A DNA stretch of 21,835 nucleotides from JAKZSU01 sp047517485 (GCA_047517485.1 JAKZSU010000063.1:1-21835), one strand, 5' to 3'; shown: positions 1 to 7,277, counted from the stretch's first letter. Program-made: numbers and translations. Notes: generated by a model not told the origin, from the sequence alone.

Positions 1-72
1 GGACGAGCCAAGCTCGCCCGCATTTACCACAGGCCCATCAACAGCAACTTTCTTCTCAAAATTATCGGTCAT
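1..72 (-). CDS. N-terminal fragment of an unidentified protein, cut by the window edge
   Basis: The minus strand has an ATG at 72-70 preceded by a strong ribosome binding site (AAGGAGGA at about 80-87), and the frame stays open to the window edge. The 24 visible codons read MTDNFEKKVAVDGPVVNAGE and then LGSS, which is too short for me to assign a family. It lies 26 bases after the stop of the small membrane protein on the same strand, so it is probably the third gene of the sugar-transporter operon whose ATPase is truncated at about 835. No function is proposed. Confidence 0.6.
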   Translation of the reverse strand, partial: MTDNFEKKVAVDGPVVNAGELGSS

Positions 73-98
73 GTTCCGGTCCTCCTTGGACACTTCGA

Positions 99-404
99 TT
101 AAGCCAATTCTGTGTCCAAGGAAATCGGGTCCGACTCAACCGCAAGAACAGCGAGCACGATCAGTCCGGCCTTGACCAGCGAGCGTACCGGGCGCCCGGG
201 CACGCACAGCGGCACCAGATTGAACGCCAGGCCGCCGAGGACGACCAGGCCGGCGCCGATCGAGAACAGGGTTTGGCTGAACGGCTGAAAGATCATCACC
301 AAGGACGCCACGCAAAGGCCGATGATCGACATTTCGACCGCCTTGGCGCTGCGTCGTGTGAGCAGCGCGCGCGCCGGTTTTTCGCTGTCGCCGAGATTGG
401 TCAT
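99..404 (-). CDS. Small membrane protein of a sugar ABC transporter operon
   Basis: This is a 101-residue protein of unknown function. The ATG at 404-402 overlaps the TGA stop of the upstream ABC ATPase remnant (ATGA), which indicates translational coupling and decides this start over an upstream in-frame ATG. Residues 1-22 are polar and basic. They are followed by hydrophobic stretches at roughly 25-43, 45-65 and 74-88, so two or three membrane helices are likely. The tail (ESDPISLDTELA) is acidic. Its position directly behind a MalK/UgpC-type ATPase suggests a transporter accessory protein or a passenger gene of that operon, but no catalytic motif is visible. Confidence 0.6.
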   Translation of the reverse strand: MTNLGDSEKPARALLTRRSAKAVEMSIIGLCVASLVMIFQPFSQTLFSIGAGLVVLGGLAFNLVPLCVPGRPVRSLVKAGLIVLAVLAVESDPISLDTELA

Positions 405-835
405 GCCCGCACCAGCTCCCTGTCGGCGTTGAAAATATGCGCTTGCCCCGGCTTGCACCGCATATGAACGCGTTCGCCGAGTTCGAGCGGGGTGCCGCGC
501 GGCACCACAACGCGAACGTCGACGCCCGATTCGAGCATGTGCACCAAAATCTCGGCGCCCATCGGCTCGACGATATCGATCACCGCGCTGAAAGTGTCCG
601 GCCCCTCGCCCGGCGCCAATTTATAGGCGCGCGGGCGAATGCCGAGGGTGACCGTGCCGCCATCGGCGACGTCGGGAAGCGCCTTGACGGTCTCCGGCGC
701 CAAGCTGAGCGACACCTCCTGGTCGATCACACGAAAGCGTGCGACAGTGCCCTCGCGCTCGATCAGGGTGCCTTCGAGTAAATTCATTCCCGGGGTGCCG
801 ATAAAGCCGGCGACGAAGGTGCTGCGCGGCTTGGC
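401..835 (-). pseudogene. C-terminal remnant of a MalK/UgpC-type sugar ABC transporter ATPase
   Basis: The minus strand encodes only the C-terminal TOBE region of a carbohydrate-importer ATPase. The junction motif KPRSTFVAGFIGTPGMNLLEG-like (encoded at about 832-770) is characteristic of MalK/UgpC proteins. It marks the passage from the nucleotide-binding domain into the regulatory domain, and is followed by a GIRPRAYKL segment typical of TOBE domains. Walker A, Q-loop, ABC signature and Walker B are all missing. Homology stops at about 832-838, where plus-strand oxidoreductase sequence begins. The ATG at 787-785 is an internal methionine of the family (MNLLEG), so an apparent 128-residue protein starting there is very likely a broken gene. 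The intact family is usually about 350-370 residues. An ATP-dependent role is impossible for this fragment alone. Confidence 0.82.
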
Positions 836-836
836 A

Positions 837-1046
837 ACGCGGACCCCGGCGGGGCATCCCGAAGGCTATCTCGAAGCGTTCGCCCAGCTCTATTGCGATA
901 AGGCGGAGCAGATTACCGCGCGGATCCAAAATCGCGCGCCGGACGCCACCGCGATGCTGGTGCCGACGGTCCATGACGGTGTCATGGGCGTGCGCTTTAT
1001 CGCCGTCGCCTCGACCGCGAACGGCGCGGCCTGGACGGCGGTATGA
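837..1046 (+). pseudogene. C-terminal remnant of a Gfo/Idh/MocA-family oxidoreductase
   Basis: The last 69 codons of an NAD(P)-dependent sugar oxidoreductase of the Gfo/Idh/MocA family are present, ending in TGA at 1044-1046. The diagnostic stretch TPAGHPEGYLEAFAQLY at the start of the fragment matches the conserved C-terminal substrate-domain helix of this family. It is followed by a loop and the closing VHDGVMGVRFIAVASTANG segment. The N-terminal Rossmann fold (about 280 residues expected upstream) is absent. The in-frame sequence before 837 is antisense to the ABC ATPase remnant and has no oxidoreductase character. The fragment lies 30 bases upstream of the SDR gene, so it was probably the first gene of a pentose-oxidation operon. 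Confidence 0.8.
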
Positions 1047-1076
1047 CACAGACTGTGTTCGAAGGGAGACGACGCC

Positions 1077-1844
1077 ATGACGTCTGATGCGATTTACCCA
1101 AGTCTCGAGGGCCGCAACGTGTTCATCACCGGCGGCGGGTCCGGCATCGGCGCGGCGATCGTCGAGAAATTTTGCGCCCAGCGCGCCAATGTCACTTTTG
1201 TCGATATCAATGTCGAGGCGAGCGAGGCCTTGGTGGCACGGATGGCGGCGGCGGGATATCCCGCGCCGACCTTCATCGAATGCGATCTGCGCGACATCCC
1301 GGCGTTGCAGGCGACGATCCGCGGGGTGATCGACCGGACCGGACCGATTAGGGTGCTGATCAATAACGCCGCGAACGACGATCGTCATGCCTTGCAGGAC
1401 GTCACGCCGGAATATTTCGACGACCGCATCGCGGTCAATCTCAAGCACCATTTGTTCACCACCCAAGCGGTCGAGGCGGCGATGGCCGAGGCCGGTGGTG
1501 GCGCCATCGTCAATTTGGGATCGGTCTCATGGCTGGTCGGTCAAGGCGGCATGCCGGTCTATTCGGCGGCCAAGGCGGCGATCGCCGGCCTCACCCGTTC
1601 GCTGGCACGCGATCTCGGCCCCAAGAACATCCGCGTCAATTCGGTCCTCCCCGGATGGATCATGACCGAACGCCAGCTCGACAAGTGGATGACCCCGGAA
1701 GGCGAGGCGACGCTGCTCGAGCATCAATGCCTGAAGCGCAAACTGACGCCGGAGGATCTCGCCCGGGTGGTGCTGTTTTTTGCGTCCGACGACAGCGGCA
1801 TCTGCACCAATCAGAATTATATCGCCGACGGCGGCTGGGTTTAG
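1077..1844 (+). CDS. SDR-family pentose dehydrogenase, probably NAD-dependent D-xylose 1-dehydrogenase
   Basis: This is a classical short-chain dehydrogenase of 255 residues. The nucleotide-binding motif TGGGSGIG is at 18-25, and Asp43 at the end of beta-2 favours NAD over NADP. The NNAAN motif is at 96-100, Asn121 is present, and the catalytic Ser149/Tyr162/Lys166 (YSAAK) are intact. The opening AIYPSL, the NDDRH segment at 100-104 and the C-terminal TPEGEA/QCLKRKL blocks resemble Caulobacter crescentus xylose dehydrogenase (XylB), as I recall that sequence. The likely reaction is oxidation of a pentose such as D-xylose to its lactone. A purine-rich AAGGGAGA lies before the ATG. The lactonase follows after 9 bases, as in oxidative xylose pathways. 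L-arabinose or another aldose is an equally possible substrate. Confidence 0.8.
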   Translation: MTSDAIYPSLEGRNVFITGGGSGIGAAIVEKFCAQRANVTFVDINVEASEALVARMAAAGYPAPTFIECDLRDIPALQATIRGVIDRTGPIRVLINNAANDDRHALQDVTPEYFDDRIAVNLKHHLFTTQAVEAAMAEAGGGAIVNLGSVSWLVGQGGMPVYSAAKAAIAGLTRSLARDLGPKNIRVNSVLPGWIMTERQLDKWMTPEGEATLLEHQCLKRKLTPEDLARVVLFFASDDSGICTNQNYIADGGWV

Positions 1845-1853
1845 AATTCCCCC

Positions 1854-2726
1854 GTGGCCGAAGACGTCGAGTGCATCTGGCCGGCGGGCGCCATTCTCGG
1901 CGAGGGCCCGCTTTGGGTCGCCGACGAAGCGGCGCTCTATTGGGTCGATATCAAGGCGCCGGCGATCCATCGCTATGAGTCGCGGACCCGCGCGCGCGAC
2001 AGCTGGCCGATGCCGGAGCCCATCGGCTGTCTGTGCCGGCGGATGAGCGGTGGCTTCGTCGCCGGATTGAAGAGCGGTTTCGCGTTCCTCGATTCCGATC
2101 TCGGCAACCTCGAGCGGTTCGACGGTCCCGAGACCGATTCATCCGGCAATCGCACCAACGACGGCAAGGTCGACGCCCAAGGCCGGCTGTGGGCCGGAAC
2201 CATGGACGATGCGGAAATCGAAGCGACCGGCGCGCTTTACCGCCTCGACCCGGATCACGGCTGGCAAACCATGGACACCGGTTACGTGATTACCAACGGC
2301 CCGGCCTTCAGTCCCGACGGCAACACGCTCTATCACACCGATACGTTGGCGCGGACGATCTTCGCGTTCGATCTGTCGGACGATGGAAAAATTATGAATA
2401 AACGATCATTCATTAAATTTCCGGATCTACACGGCTATCCCGACGGCATGACCGCCGATGCCGAGGGATACCTCTGGGTGGCCCATTTCGGCGGTTGGCG
2501 GGTAACGCGGTTCGACCCCAACGGCGAGGCGGAACGGGTGATTCGGCTGCCGGTCTCGAATATCACCAGTTGCACCTTCGGCGGGCCGGATACCACGCAG
2601 CTCTTCATCACCACCGCAACCAAGGGCCTGGACGACGCGGCACTCGCTGGCCAACCCTTGGCCGGGGGTTTGTTTGCCGTGGAAACTGGGATCGAAGGGC
2701 TTCCTACCCCCGCCTATGCCGGATGA
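1854..2726 (+). CDS. SMP-30/gluconolactonase-family sugar lactonase (xylonolactonase-like)
   Basis: This is a 290-residue six-bladed propeller lactonase. It starts at GTG 1854, nine bases after the dehydrogenase stop; no strong ribosome binding site is seen, so coupling to the upstream gene is likely. Expected metal and substrate residues of the SMP-30 family are visible: Glu17 in LGEGP, Arg100 and Asn102/Asp103 in NRTNDGKVD, Asn148 in ITNGPAFS, and Asp197 in YPDGMT. It would hydrolyse the lactone made by the dehydrogenase to the aldonic acid, in the cytoplasm. The family also contains regucalcins and gluconolactonases; the pairing with a xylose-dehydrogenase-like SDR favours a pentonolactone. 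Its last 13 bases overlap the convergent epimerase gene. No aldonate dehydratase is present, so the rest of the pathway must lie elsewhere. Confidence 0.82.
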   Translation: MAEDVECIWPAGAILGEGPLWVADEAALYWVDIKAPAIHRYESRTRARDSWPMPEPIGCLCRRMSGGFVAGLKSGFAFLDSDLGNLERFDGPETDSSGNRTNDGKVDAQGRLWAGTMDDAEIEATGALYRLDPDHGWQTMDTGYVITNGPAFSPDGNTLYHTDTLARTIFAFDLSDDGKIMNKRSFIKFPDLHGYPDGMTADAEGYLWVAHFGGWRVTRFDPNGEAERVIRLPVSNITSCTFGGPDTTQLFITTATKGLDDAALAGQPLAGGLFAVETGIEGLPTPAYAG

Positions 2727-3598
2727 ATTATTGGTTTGAACGAGACCCGCGCCGATAAGGTTTCGCCCGGCGCGAGCGCCCGCATACTGGTATTCGGCGC
2801 GCCGTCGGCGGCCCGGTTGAAGGCATCGGTCATGTGGCTGACCGGCTCGACACAGAAAAAATCGCCGCCGGGAGGGGCGTACACGACCAACTTTCGCAGC
2901 GCTGTATCCGCCGCGATCTCAAGCGATGCGCCTTCGTCGGGCCACGCGATGCTGGCGCGACCGCTCCAGCTGTCAAATCCATTGTCGATCGCCATGTCGC
3001 GAACTTCGACCCCCGTCGCCAAGTCCCAACTTGGCGGCGGGCGTACCCGCTTGGTCGGCATGACTTCGTCGTCGGTCAACCAAACGGCATCGACATCGGC
3101 GCCGAGCGTCGCGTTCGCGCGCAGCGGAAAATAGGGGTGGAGGCCGAGCCCCGCCGGCATTTTCTCAATCGACAGATTGCGCACCGAGACTTCGATCTCG
3201 AGCGCGCCGACCGAAAGGCGAAATGATTGTCGCGCCTCGTATTCAAACGGCCAGGCATCGGCGGCATGGCGATTGACGAGATCGAGTCGGTCGGCGCCTT
3301 GGTCGGCGATCTGCCACGGCGCTTGCCAGCCGTGGCCGTGGATACTGTGGGGGTGATCGGCGAAATTGAGTGGCAGCGCGATTTCCCGGTCGGCGAAGTG
3401 AAAACGACCGTTTCGTATCCGGTTCGAATAGGGGACTAGCGGAAAGCACGCCGCCGAAAGAGCGTCGGTGCCACTGGCGGCCTTGAACCAATCGATCCGC
3501 CCGGTGCGCGCCTCGGTCCAGAAGGCGGTGACGATCCCGCCAGCATTCGGCGCTACCTCCAGACAAAGGTTCTCAGCGCGTAACGAAATCCGATCCAT
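2714..3598 (-). CDS. Aldose 1-epimerase (mutarotase) family protein
   Basis: This is a 294-residue protein of the galactose-mutarotase fold. Expected features are the substrate-binding Asn59-Arg60 in VPYSNRI, the HGHGW segment with His87, the GLGLHPYF motif with candidate acid His154, and the candidate catalytic base Glu251 in CVEPVSHMTDAFN. It would interconvert alpha and beta anomers of a free aldose, supplying the anomer needed by the sugar dehydrogenase opposite it. It is transcribed on the minus strand, starting 9 bases after the stop of the small accessory-domain protein. It ends tail to tail with the lactonase, overlapping it by 13 bases. It may therefore be co-transcribed with the cysteine hydrolase rather than with the sugar genes it serves. 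The true substrate cannot be read from sequence. Confidence 0.85.
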   Translation of the reverse strand: MDRISLRAENLCLEVAPNAGGIVTAFWTEARTGRIDWFKAASGTDALSAACFPLVPYSNRIRNGRFHFADREIALPLNFADHPHSIHGHGWQAPWQIADQGADRLDLVNRHAADAWPFEYEARQSFRLSVGALEIEVSVRNLSIEKMPAGLGLHPYFPLRANATLGADVDAVWLTDDEVMPTKRVRPPPSWDLATGVEVRDMAIDNGFDSWSGRASIAWPDEGASLEIAADTALRKLVVYAPPGGDFFCVEPVSHMTDAFNRAADGAPNTSMRALAPGETLSARVSFKPIIHPA

Positions 3599-3607
3599 CG
3601 AGGTGGA

Positions 3608-4078
3608 TCAGAGCAAATCCGAGCATTTTCGCAGTGCCTTGGCGGTCGCGTAATCATAGGCCGTCGCCTCGTCGCCACCGCGCACCTTGCCGGCCGAGAA
3701 CGATACGCCGCCCACCGAGCCGGTCCGAGTACCGCCGCCGCTCACCCGCCCGGAGCCAAACTGCGACTTGGAGGTGCCGCTTTCAGCCAAGGTGAGCTTG
3801 ACCATCACGGTCACCTCGTCGCCCTCGCGGCGGCGATCGGCGACCTCCCAGGTCCAGCCATCGGCGCCATAGCGGTCGTCGAGAAACCGCGCGACATCTT
3901 GGGCACCTTTCGGCACCGGCTGGCTCGCGGCGGCCGGTGCCGCCGACACGGTCGGCGCGGGCGACACGGTCGGCGCGGGCGCGCTGCCGCCGTCAAACAA
4001 GCTGTCGAATTGCTGGCGATTGCGGCTAAGCATGTCGTCGAACGATGACGCGAACCCCTGTTTCGGCGAATTAGTCAT
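3608..4078 (-). CDS. Stand-alone accessory-domain protein related to the N-terminus of the HyuB protein in this window (Rad52-like fold suspected)
   Basis: This is a 156-residue protein with no signal peptide or membrane helix. Residues 12-30 form a helix-like stretch (SFDDMLSRNRQQFDSLF), 31-58 are a Pro/Ala-rich linker containing a repeated PAPTVS unit, and 59-156 form a compact alpha/beta domain. The domain aligns with residues 12-135 of the HyuB protein at 10392-12671. Shared features are the (S)xDDxLxxxRxQF start, a DVxxxLxxR(Y/F)GxDxW segment, VTVxxKLT, TSKxQFGSxRV, and a GDExxA...ALxKC ending. The FG.xxW / VxVxxxLT / G-rich strand / A..AL+KC layout is reminiscent of the Rad52/DdrA fold, but that is my inference only. 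Its ATG overlaps the amidase stop (ATGA), so the two are translationally coupled. Function unknown; a partner or subunit role for the catabolic enzymes is possible. Confidence 0.75.
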   Translation of the reverse strand: MTNSPKQGFASSFDDMLSRNRQQFDSLFDGGSAPAPTVSPAPTVSAAPAAASQPVPKGAQDVARFLDDRYGADGWTWEVADRRREGDEVTVMVKLTLAESGTSKSQFGSGRVSGGGTRTGSVGGVSFSAGKVRGGDEATAYDYATAKALRKCSDLL

Positions 4079-4767
4079 GCGACGGCGCTATCCTCTCGGT
4101 TCCACCAACTTTGGAAACCCGCGCCGTCCGCGGCACCGAGCGCGCGCAAATAGGACAGGACTTCGTGGCCGTCGATCACATCGCCATATTTGGCGTCGAT
4201 GTCGAACAGGTTGGCCTCGTGCGGCCCCGCGGCGCGATCGCCGACCGCGTCGCGGACGACGACGGTGCGGTAGCCGTACTGCATCGCATCGATCGCCGAG
4301 GCCCGCACGCAGCCGCTGGTGGTGGCGCCGACGATGACCACCGTATCGACGCCGTGCCCACGCAGGCGGGTGTCGAGGTCGGTGCCGAAAAAGGCGCTGG
4401 CGAAAAATTTCTCGAGCACCGGCTCGCCGCCGAGCGGGCGAATCCGATCATCGATGGCGACGGCGCGCGATCCCCGGACCAGGACCTTCAGCGACGGCAC
4501 CTTCTTGATGAACACGCCGGCGTCGCGCAGATCTTCATAGACCACGGTGGTGAACAGAATGGGGTGGCCGCCGGCGCGAAACGCCGCAAGCAGATCCGCC
4601 GTCACCTTGAGTTCGGACGGGTAATCGCCGCCGAGCGGGCTCGTCGGATCGGTGAAGCCGTTGCTGAAATCGACCACCAGGAACGCCGGCTTGACGCCAA
4701 AGCCCGAGCGCTCGGCGAGACCCTTCCGCTGGTAATCCTCGAACGTGCTTTGCCGCGACTGGTCCAT
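4075..4767 (-). CDS. Isochorismatase-like cysteine hydrolase, N-carbamoylsarcosine amidase type
   Basis: This is a 230-residue cytoplasmic hydrolase. The isochorismatase-fold catalytic triad is visible: Asp33 in VVDFSNGF, Lys120 in EKFFASAF, and nucleophile Cys153 in ATTSGCVRAS, where the preceding residues form the usual cis-peptide turn. The segment VGDRAAGPHEANLFDIDAKY is typical of N-carbamoylsarcosine amidohydrolases, which release ammonia and CO2 from N-carbamoyl amino acids. The start at 4767 is preceded by GGAGGG; a longer upstream frame lacks such a site. The next gene on the strand overlaps by ATGA. With HyuA/HyuB and a D-hydantoinase nearby, the natural substrate may be the N-carbamoyl compound produced by ring opening. 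Other isochorismatase-family amidases (ureidoacrylate, nicotinamide) are less likely on motif grounds. Confidence 0.8.
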   Translation of the reverse strand: MDQSRQSTFEDYQRKGLAERSGFGVKPAFLVVDFSNGFTDPTSPLGGDYPSELKVTADLLAAFRAGGHPILFTTVVYEDLRDAGVFIKKVPSLKVLVRGSRAVAIDDRIRPLGGEPVLEKFFASAFFGTDLDTRLRGHGVDTVVIVGATTSGCVRASAIDAMQYGYRTVVVRDAVGDRAAGPHEANLFDIDAKYGDVIDGHEVLSYLRALGAADGAGFQSWWNREDSAVA

Positions 4768-4904
4768 GACCACCCTCCAACAACGATGAAACCCGCGGTG
4801 ACGATACCCAAGCCGCGACCGGCGATCAATGCCGGCCCTTGCCGGACGTGGGTGAGAAGACGCAAGATGCGGCCGGACGACAAAAGATCGACGGAGGATA
4901 CGCG
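4768..4904. promoter_or_regulatory. Divergent control region between the cysteine hydrolase and the deacetylase-fold gene
   Basis: The two genes diverge from this 137-base gap, so promoters for both must lie here or extend into the genes. Good ribosome binding sites are present on both sides (GGAGGG for the minus-strand gene and CGGAGGATACGCG before the ATG at 4905). I could not pick a convincing -35/-10 pair. A short inverted repeat CCGGC/GCCGG lies within the gap, which is weak evidence for an operator. Confidence 0.4.
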
Positions 4905-5942
4905 ATGAGCGACGACAAGGATGGGAAATATTCCCCTGGCGCCGGACGGCTTGGTCGAGGCCCGAGCTACCGGCCGAGCTCGCTGATCGGCGGCGGCGGC
5001 ACGGCAACCAGCACCGAACGGACAGCGGGCGCGGCGGCCGGCGGCAAGAAAGAAATCCTCTGCGCCTTTGGCGTCGATGTCGACGCGGTCGCCGGCTGGC
5101 TGGGCTCCTACGGCGGCGAGGATTCGCCGTGCGACATTTCGCGCGGCCTGTTCTCCGGCGAGGTCGGGGTGCCGCGTCTGGTCAGACTGTTCGATCGCTT
5201 GGATCTGCAAACCTCGTGGTTCATTCCCGGCCACTCGATCGAGACCTTTCCCGATCAATGCCGCATGGTGGTCGACGCCGGTCACGAAATCGGCATGCAC
5301 GGCTACAGCCACGAAAATCCGATCGCCATGACCCGGGTCCAGGAAGAGGCGATCATGGACAAGTGCATCGACCTGATCGAAAAGTTGAGCGGCCGGCGGC
5401 CCACCGGCTATGTCGCGCCGTGGTGGGAATTCAGCGCGGTGACCAATGAGTTGTTGCTCAGCCGCGGCATCAAATACGACCACAGCTTGATGAACAATGA
5501 CTTCCATCCGTTCTATGTGCGGGTCGGCGACAGTTGGACGCCGATCGATTACTCGCAGCATCCCGACGTCTGGATGAAACCGCTGGTGCGCGGCGAGGAG
5601 ACCGATCTCATCGACATCCCCGGGTCGTGGTATCTCGACGATCTGCCGCCGATGATGTTTATCAAATCGGCGCCGAACAGTTTCGGCTTCGTCAATCCAC
5701 GCGACATCGAGGAATTGTGGCGCGACCAGTTCGACTGGGTGTACCGCGAGTACGACTACGCGGTGTTCACCATGACCATTCACCCCGATGTCTCCGGCCG
5801 ACCGCAGGTCCTGTTGATGCTTGAGCGGCTGATCGAATATATCCGCGGCCACGGCGGCGTGCGCTTCACCACGTTCGACGATATCGCCGACGATTTCGCC
5901 CGCCGCCATCCGCGCGAGGGGGCCAGCGTGGCCGCCGAATAG
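4905..5942 (+). CDS. Polysaccharide-deacetylase-fold (CE4/PuuE-like) amidohydrolase
   Basis: This is a 345-residue protein. The start at 4905 has a good Shine-Dalgarno (GGAGGATACGCG then ATG), so an upstream in-frame ATG at 4839 was not used. Residues 1-48 are a Gly/Ala/Ser-rich low-complexity leader without a clear signal peptide. The NodB-like domain follows: GVDVDA at 56-61 supplies the metal/catalytic Asp motif, and His132/His136 in MHGYSHE give the zinc-binding histidines. The APWWEF segment at 171-176 and a late MTIHPDVSGR motif carry the other conserved active-site positions. The absence of a signal peptide and the ureide-hydrolase neighbourhood fit the cytoplasmic PuuE-allantoinase-like branch better than cell-wall deacetylases. 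It leads a tight group with the CxxC protein and the GTPase. Substrate unknown. Confidence 0.78.
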   Translation: MSDDKDGKYSPGAGRLGRGPSYRPSSLIGGGGTATSTERTAGAAAGGKKEILCAFGVDVDAVAGWLGSYGGEDSPCDISRGLFSGEVGVPRLVRLFDRLDLQTSWFIPGHSIETFPDQCRMVVDAGHEIGMHGYSHENPIAMTRVQEEAIMDKCIDLIEKLSGRRPTGYVAPWWEFSAVTNELLLSRGIKYDHSLMNNDFHPFYVRVGDSWTPIDYSQHPDVWMKPLVRGEETDLIDIPGSWYLDDLPPMMFIKSAPNSFGFVNPRDIEELWRDQFDWVYREYDYAVFTMTIHPDVSGRPQVLLMLERLIEYIRGHGGVRFTTFDDIADDFARRHPREGASVAAE

Positions 5943-5952
5943 GATTCTCGCA

Positions 5953-6273
5953 ATGTGCAGTCTGTGCGGCATGATCGGTGGACGGGGGCATTGGACCGAG
6001 AGCGGTAGCCACCCGGAAGCTTTCCGGCGCGAGACGCCGAGTACGCGTGGGCGCGAACGCCAGCACCGCACCCGGCAGGTCAATCGGGTGCTCGCGCACT
6101 ATGGCTTGGTGGTGTCCGACTTTTCAGGCTCGGGTTATGTGCTGCGCACCCGCACCGGCCGCAGCGCGATGATCGCCAATATGACCGAGCTGTGGGCCGA
6201 GGCCGAGCGCCTGACCGGGCGCGCCTGCGACCCGCTGGATGGCGCGCTGCTCACCGCGCTCGAAAGCTCGTAA
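5953..6273 (+). CDS. Small CxxC (putative zinc-binding) conserved protein
   Basis: This is a 106-residue soluble protein starting 10 bases after the deacetylase-fold gene and ending 8 bases before the GTPase gene. Its N-terminus MCSLCGMIGGRGHW has a Cys2-x-x-Cys5 pair and a His13-Trp14, a plausible metal site. The middle is strongly basic (residues 25-46), followed by a beta-rich stretch (LVVSDFSGSGYVLRTRTGRS) and a helical tail. I recall small proteins of this type next to COG0523 GTPases in proteobacteria but know no assigned function. Because the next gene encodes a metal-chaperone-type GTPase, a role in metal delivery or as a regulatory partner is a reasonable inference. Nothing catalytic is visible. 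Confidence 0.65.
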   Translation: MCSLCGMIGGRGHWTESGSHPEAFRRETPSTRGRERQHRTRQVNRVLAHYGLVVSDFSGSGYVLRTRTGRSAMIANMTELWAEAERLTGRACDPLDGALLTALESS

Positions 6274-6281
6274 GGCCGGTC

Positions 6282-7274
6282 ATGGGCGCCTACGCCGACC
6301 TCATTCCCATTCACGTGCTGACCGGCTTTCTCGGTAGCGGCAAGACCACCGTGTTGAAGCGTTTGCTGCAATCGCCGCGCCTCCAAGATACCGCGGTCCT
6401 GGTCAACGAATTCGGCGAGGTCGGTCTCGATCACCATCTCATCGAGCACGCCAGCGAGAGCACGCTACTGCTCGACAATGGCTGCCTGTGCTGCGCCGTG
6501 CGTGGCGATCTGCAAGCCAGCTTGCGCGATCTGCTGGACCGCCGCGAACGCGGCGAGATCCCGCGCTTCGAACGCGTCGTCATCGAGACCTCGGGGCTCG
6601 CCGATCCAGTGCCGATCGCCTACACCGTGCTCGCCGATCCGCTGGTGCAACATCACTACCGCCTCGGCAATATTTTGACCGTCGTCGACGCGGTGAACAC
6701 GCTGGCCGGCCTGTCGCGCTTCCCGGAATCGGAAAAGCAGGTGTTGACCGCCGATCATCTGCTGATCAGCAAACTCGACCTCGCCGACGCCGAGGACCCG
6801 CGCGCGCTGCTCGCCCGGCTCAATCCGTCGGCCCGGATCAGCGACGCATCGGACCTCGATCCGGCGGCGCTGCTCGCCGACGATCTCTATACCGAGGCGG
6901 GCAAGAAGCGCGCGGTGGATACCTGGCGGCAAGCACCGACCGAGCATAGCCACGACAGCGCGGTGACCTCGTTCTGCCTGACCTTCGACGCGCCGCTCGA
7001 TTGGAGCGCCTTCGGCATCTGGATGACCATGCTGCTCAACCGCCACGGCGAAAAGGTTCTGCGCATAAAAGGATTGCTGAATGTCGCGGGGCTCAGCGCC
7101 CCGGTGCTGGTCAACGGCGTGCAGCACATAGTCCATCCGCCGACCCACCTCGACGCCTGGCCGGACGAGGACCGGCGGTCACGGCTGATTTTTATTACTC
7201 GCGATTTGCAGCGCGAACCGATCGAGGCGTCGTTGGCGGCTTTCAATGCGTTGGCGAATAGGCAGGCCGCTTAA
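6282..7274 (+). CDS. COG0523 (CobW/NHA-activator-like) GTPase, putative metallochaperone
   Basis: This is a 330-residue P-loop GTPase. Walker A GFLGSGKT is at 15-22, the VNEFGEVGLD switch motif at 41-50, the metal-binding GCLCCAVR at 67-74, ETSGLADP at 102-109, and a SKLD guanine-recognition motif at 163-166. The C-terminal part (from about residue 220) is the CobW-C-type domain. COG0523 proteins use GTP hydrolysis to deliver a metal (Zn, Co or Fe) to client proteins, and some activate nitrile hydratase. The start at 6282 was chosen because it gives a family-like N-terminus 8 bases after the previous stop; the longer frame only adds Arg-rich antisense-like sequence. A client among the metal-dependent hydrolases here is plausible but unproven. 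There is no long His-rich loop, only an HSH at about 218. Confidence 0.88.
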   Translation: MGAYADLIPIHVLTGFLGSGKTTVLKRLLQSPRLQDTAVLVNEFGEVGLDHHLIEHASESTLLLDNGCLCCAVRGDLQASLRDLLDRRERGEIPRFERVVIETSGLADPVPIAYTVLADPLVQHHYRLGNILTVVDAVNTLAGLSRFPESEKQVLTADHLLISKLDLADAEDPRALLARLNPSARISDASDLDPAALLADDLYTEAGKKRAVDTWRQAPTEHSHDSAVTSFCLTFDAPLDWSAFGIWMTMLLNRHGEKVLRIKGLLNVAGLSAPVLVNGVQHIVHPPTHLDAWPDEDRRSRLIFITRDLQREPIEASLAAFNALANRQAA

Positions 7275-7277
7275 GCG

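Noticed and set aside
401..787. Intact 128-residue protein starting at the ATG at 787
   Set aside because: That methionine is the internal MNLLEG position of MalK/UgpC ATPases, and family homology continues upstream to about 832, so the fragment is a broken ATPase and not a natural small protein.
3608..4078. Calling the accessory-domain protein a DNA-repair Rad52 homologue
   Set aside because: The similarity is limited to an overall pattern of strands and a final helix, with no established DNA-binding motif. The catabolic context argues against a repair role, so only a fold-level suspicion is recorded.
4602..6083. Minus-strand open frame (493 codons) opposite the deacetylase-fold gene
   Set aside because: It overlaps two real genes on different frames and reads through their divergent promoter region. 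No motifs were found.
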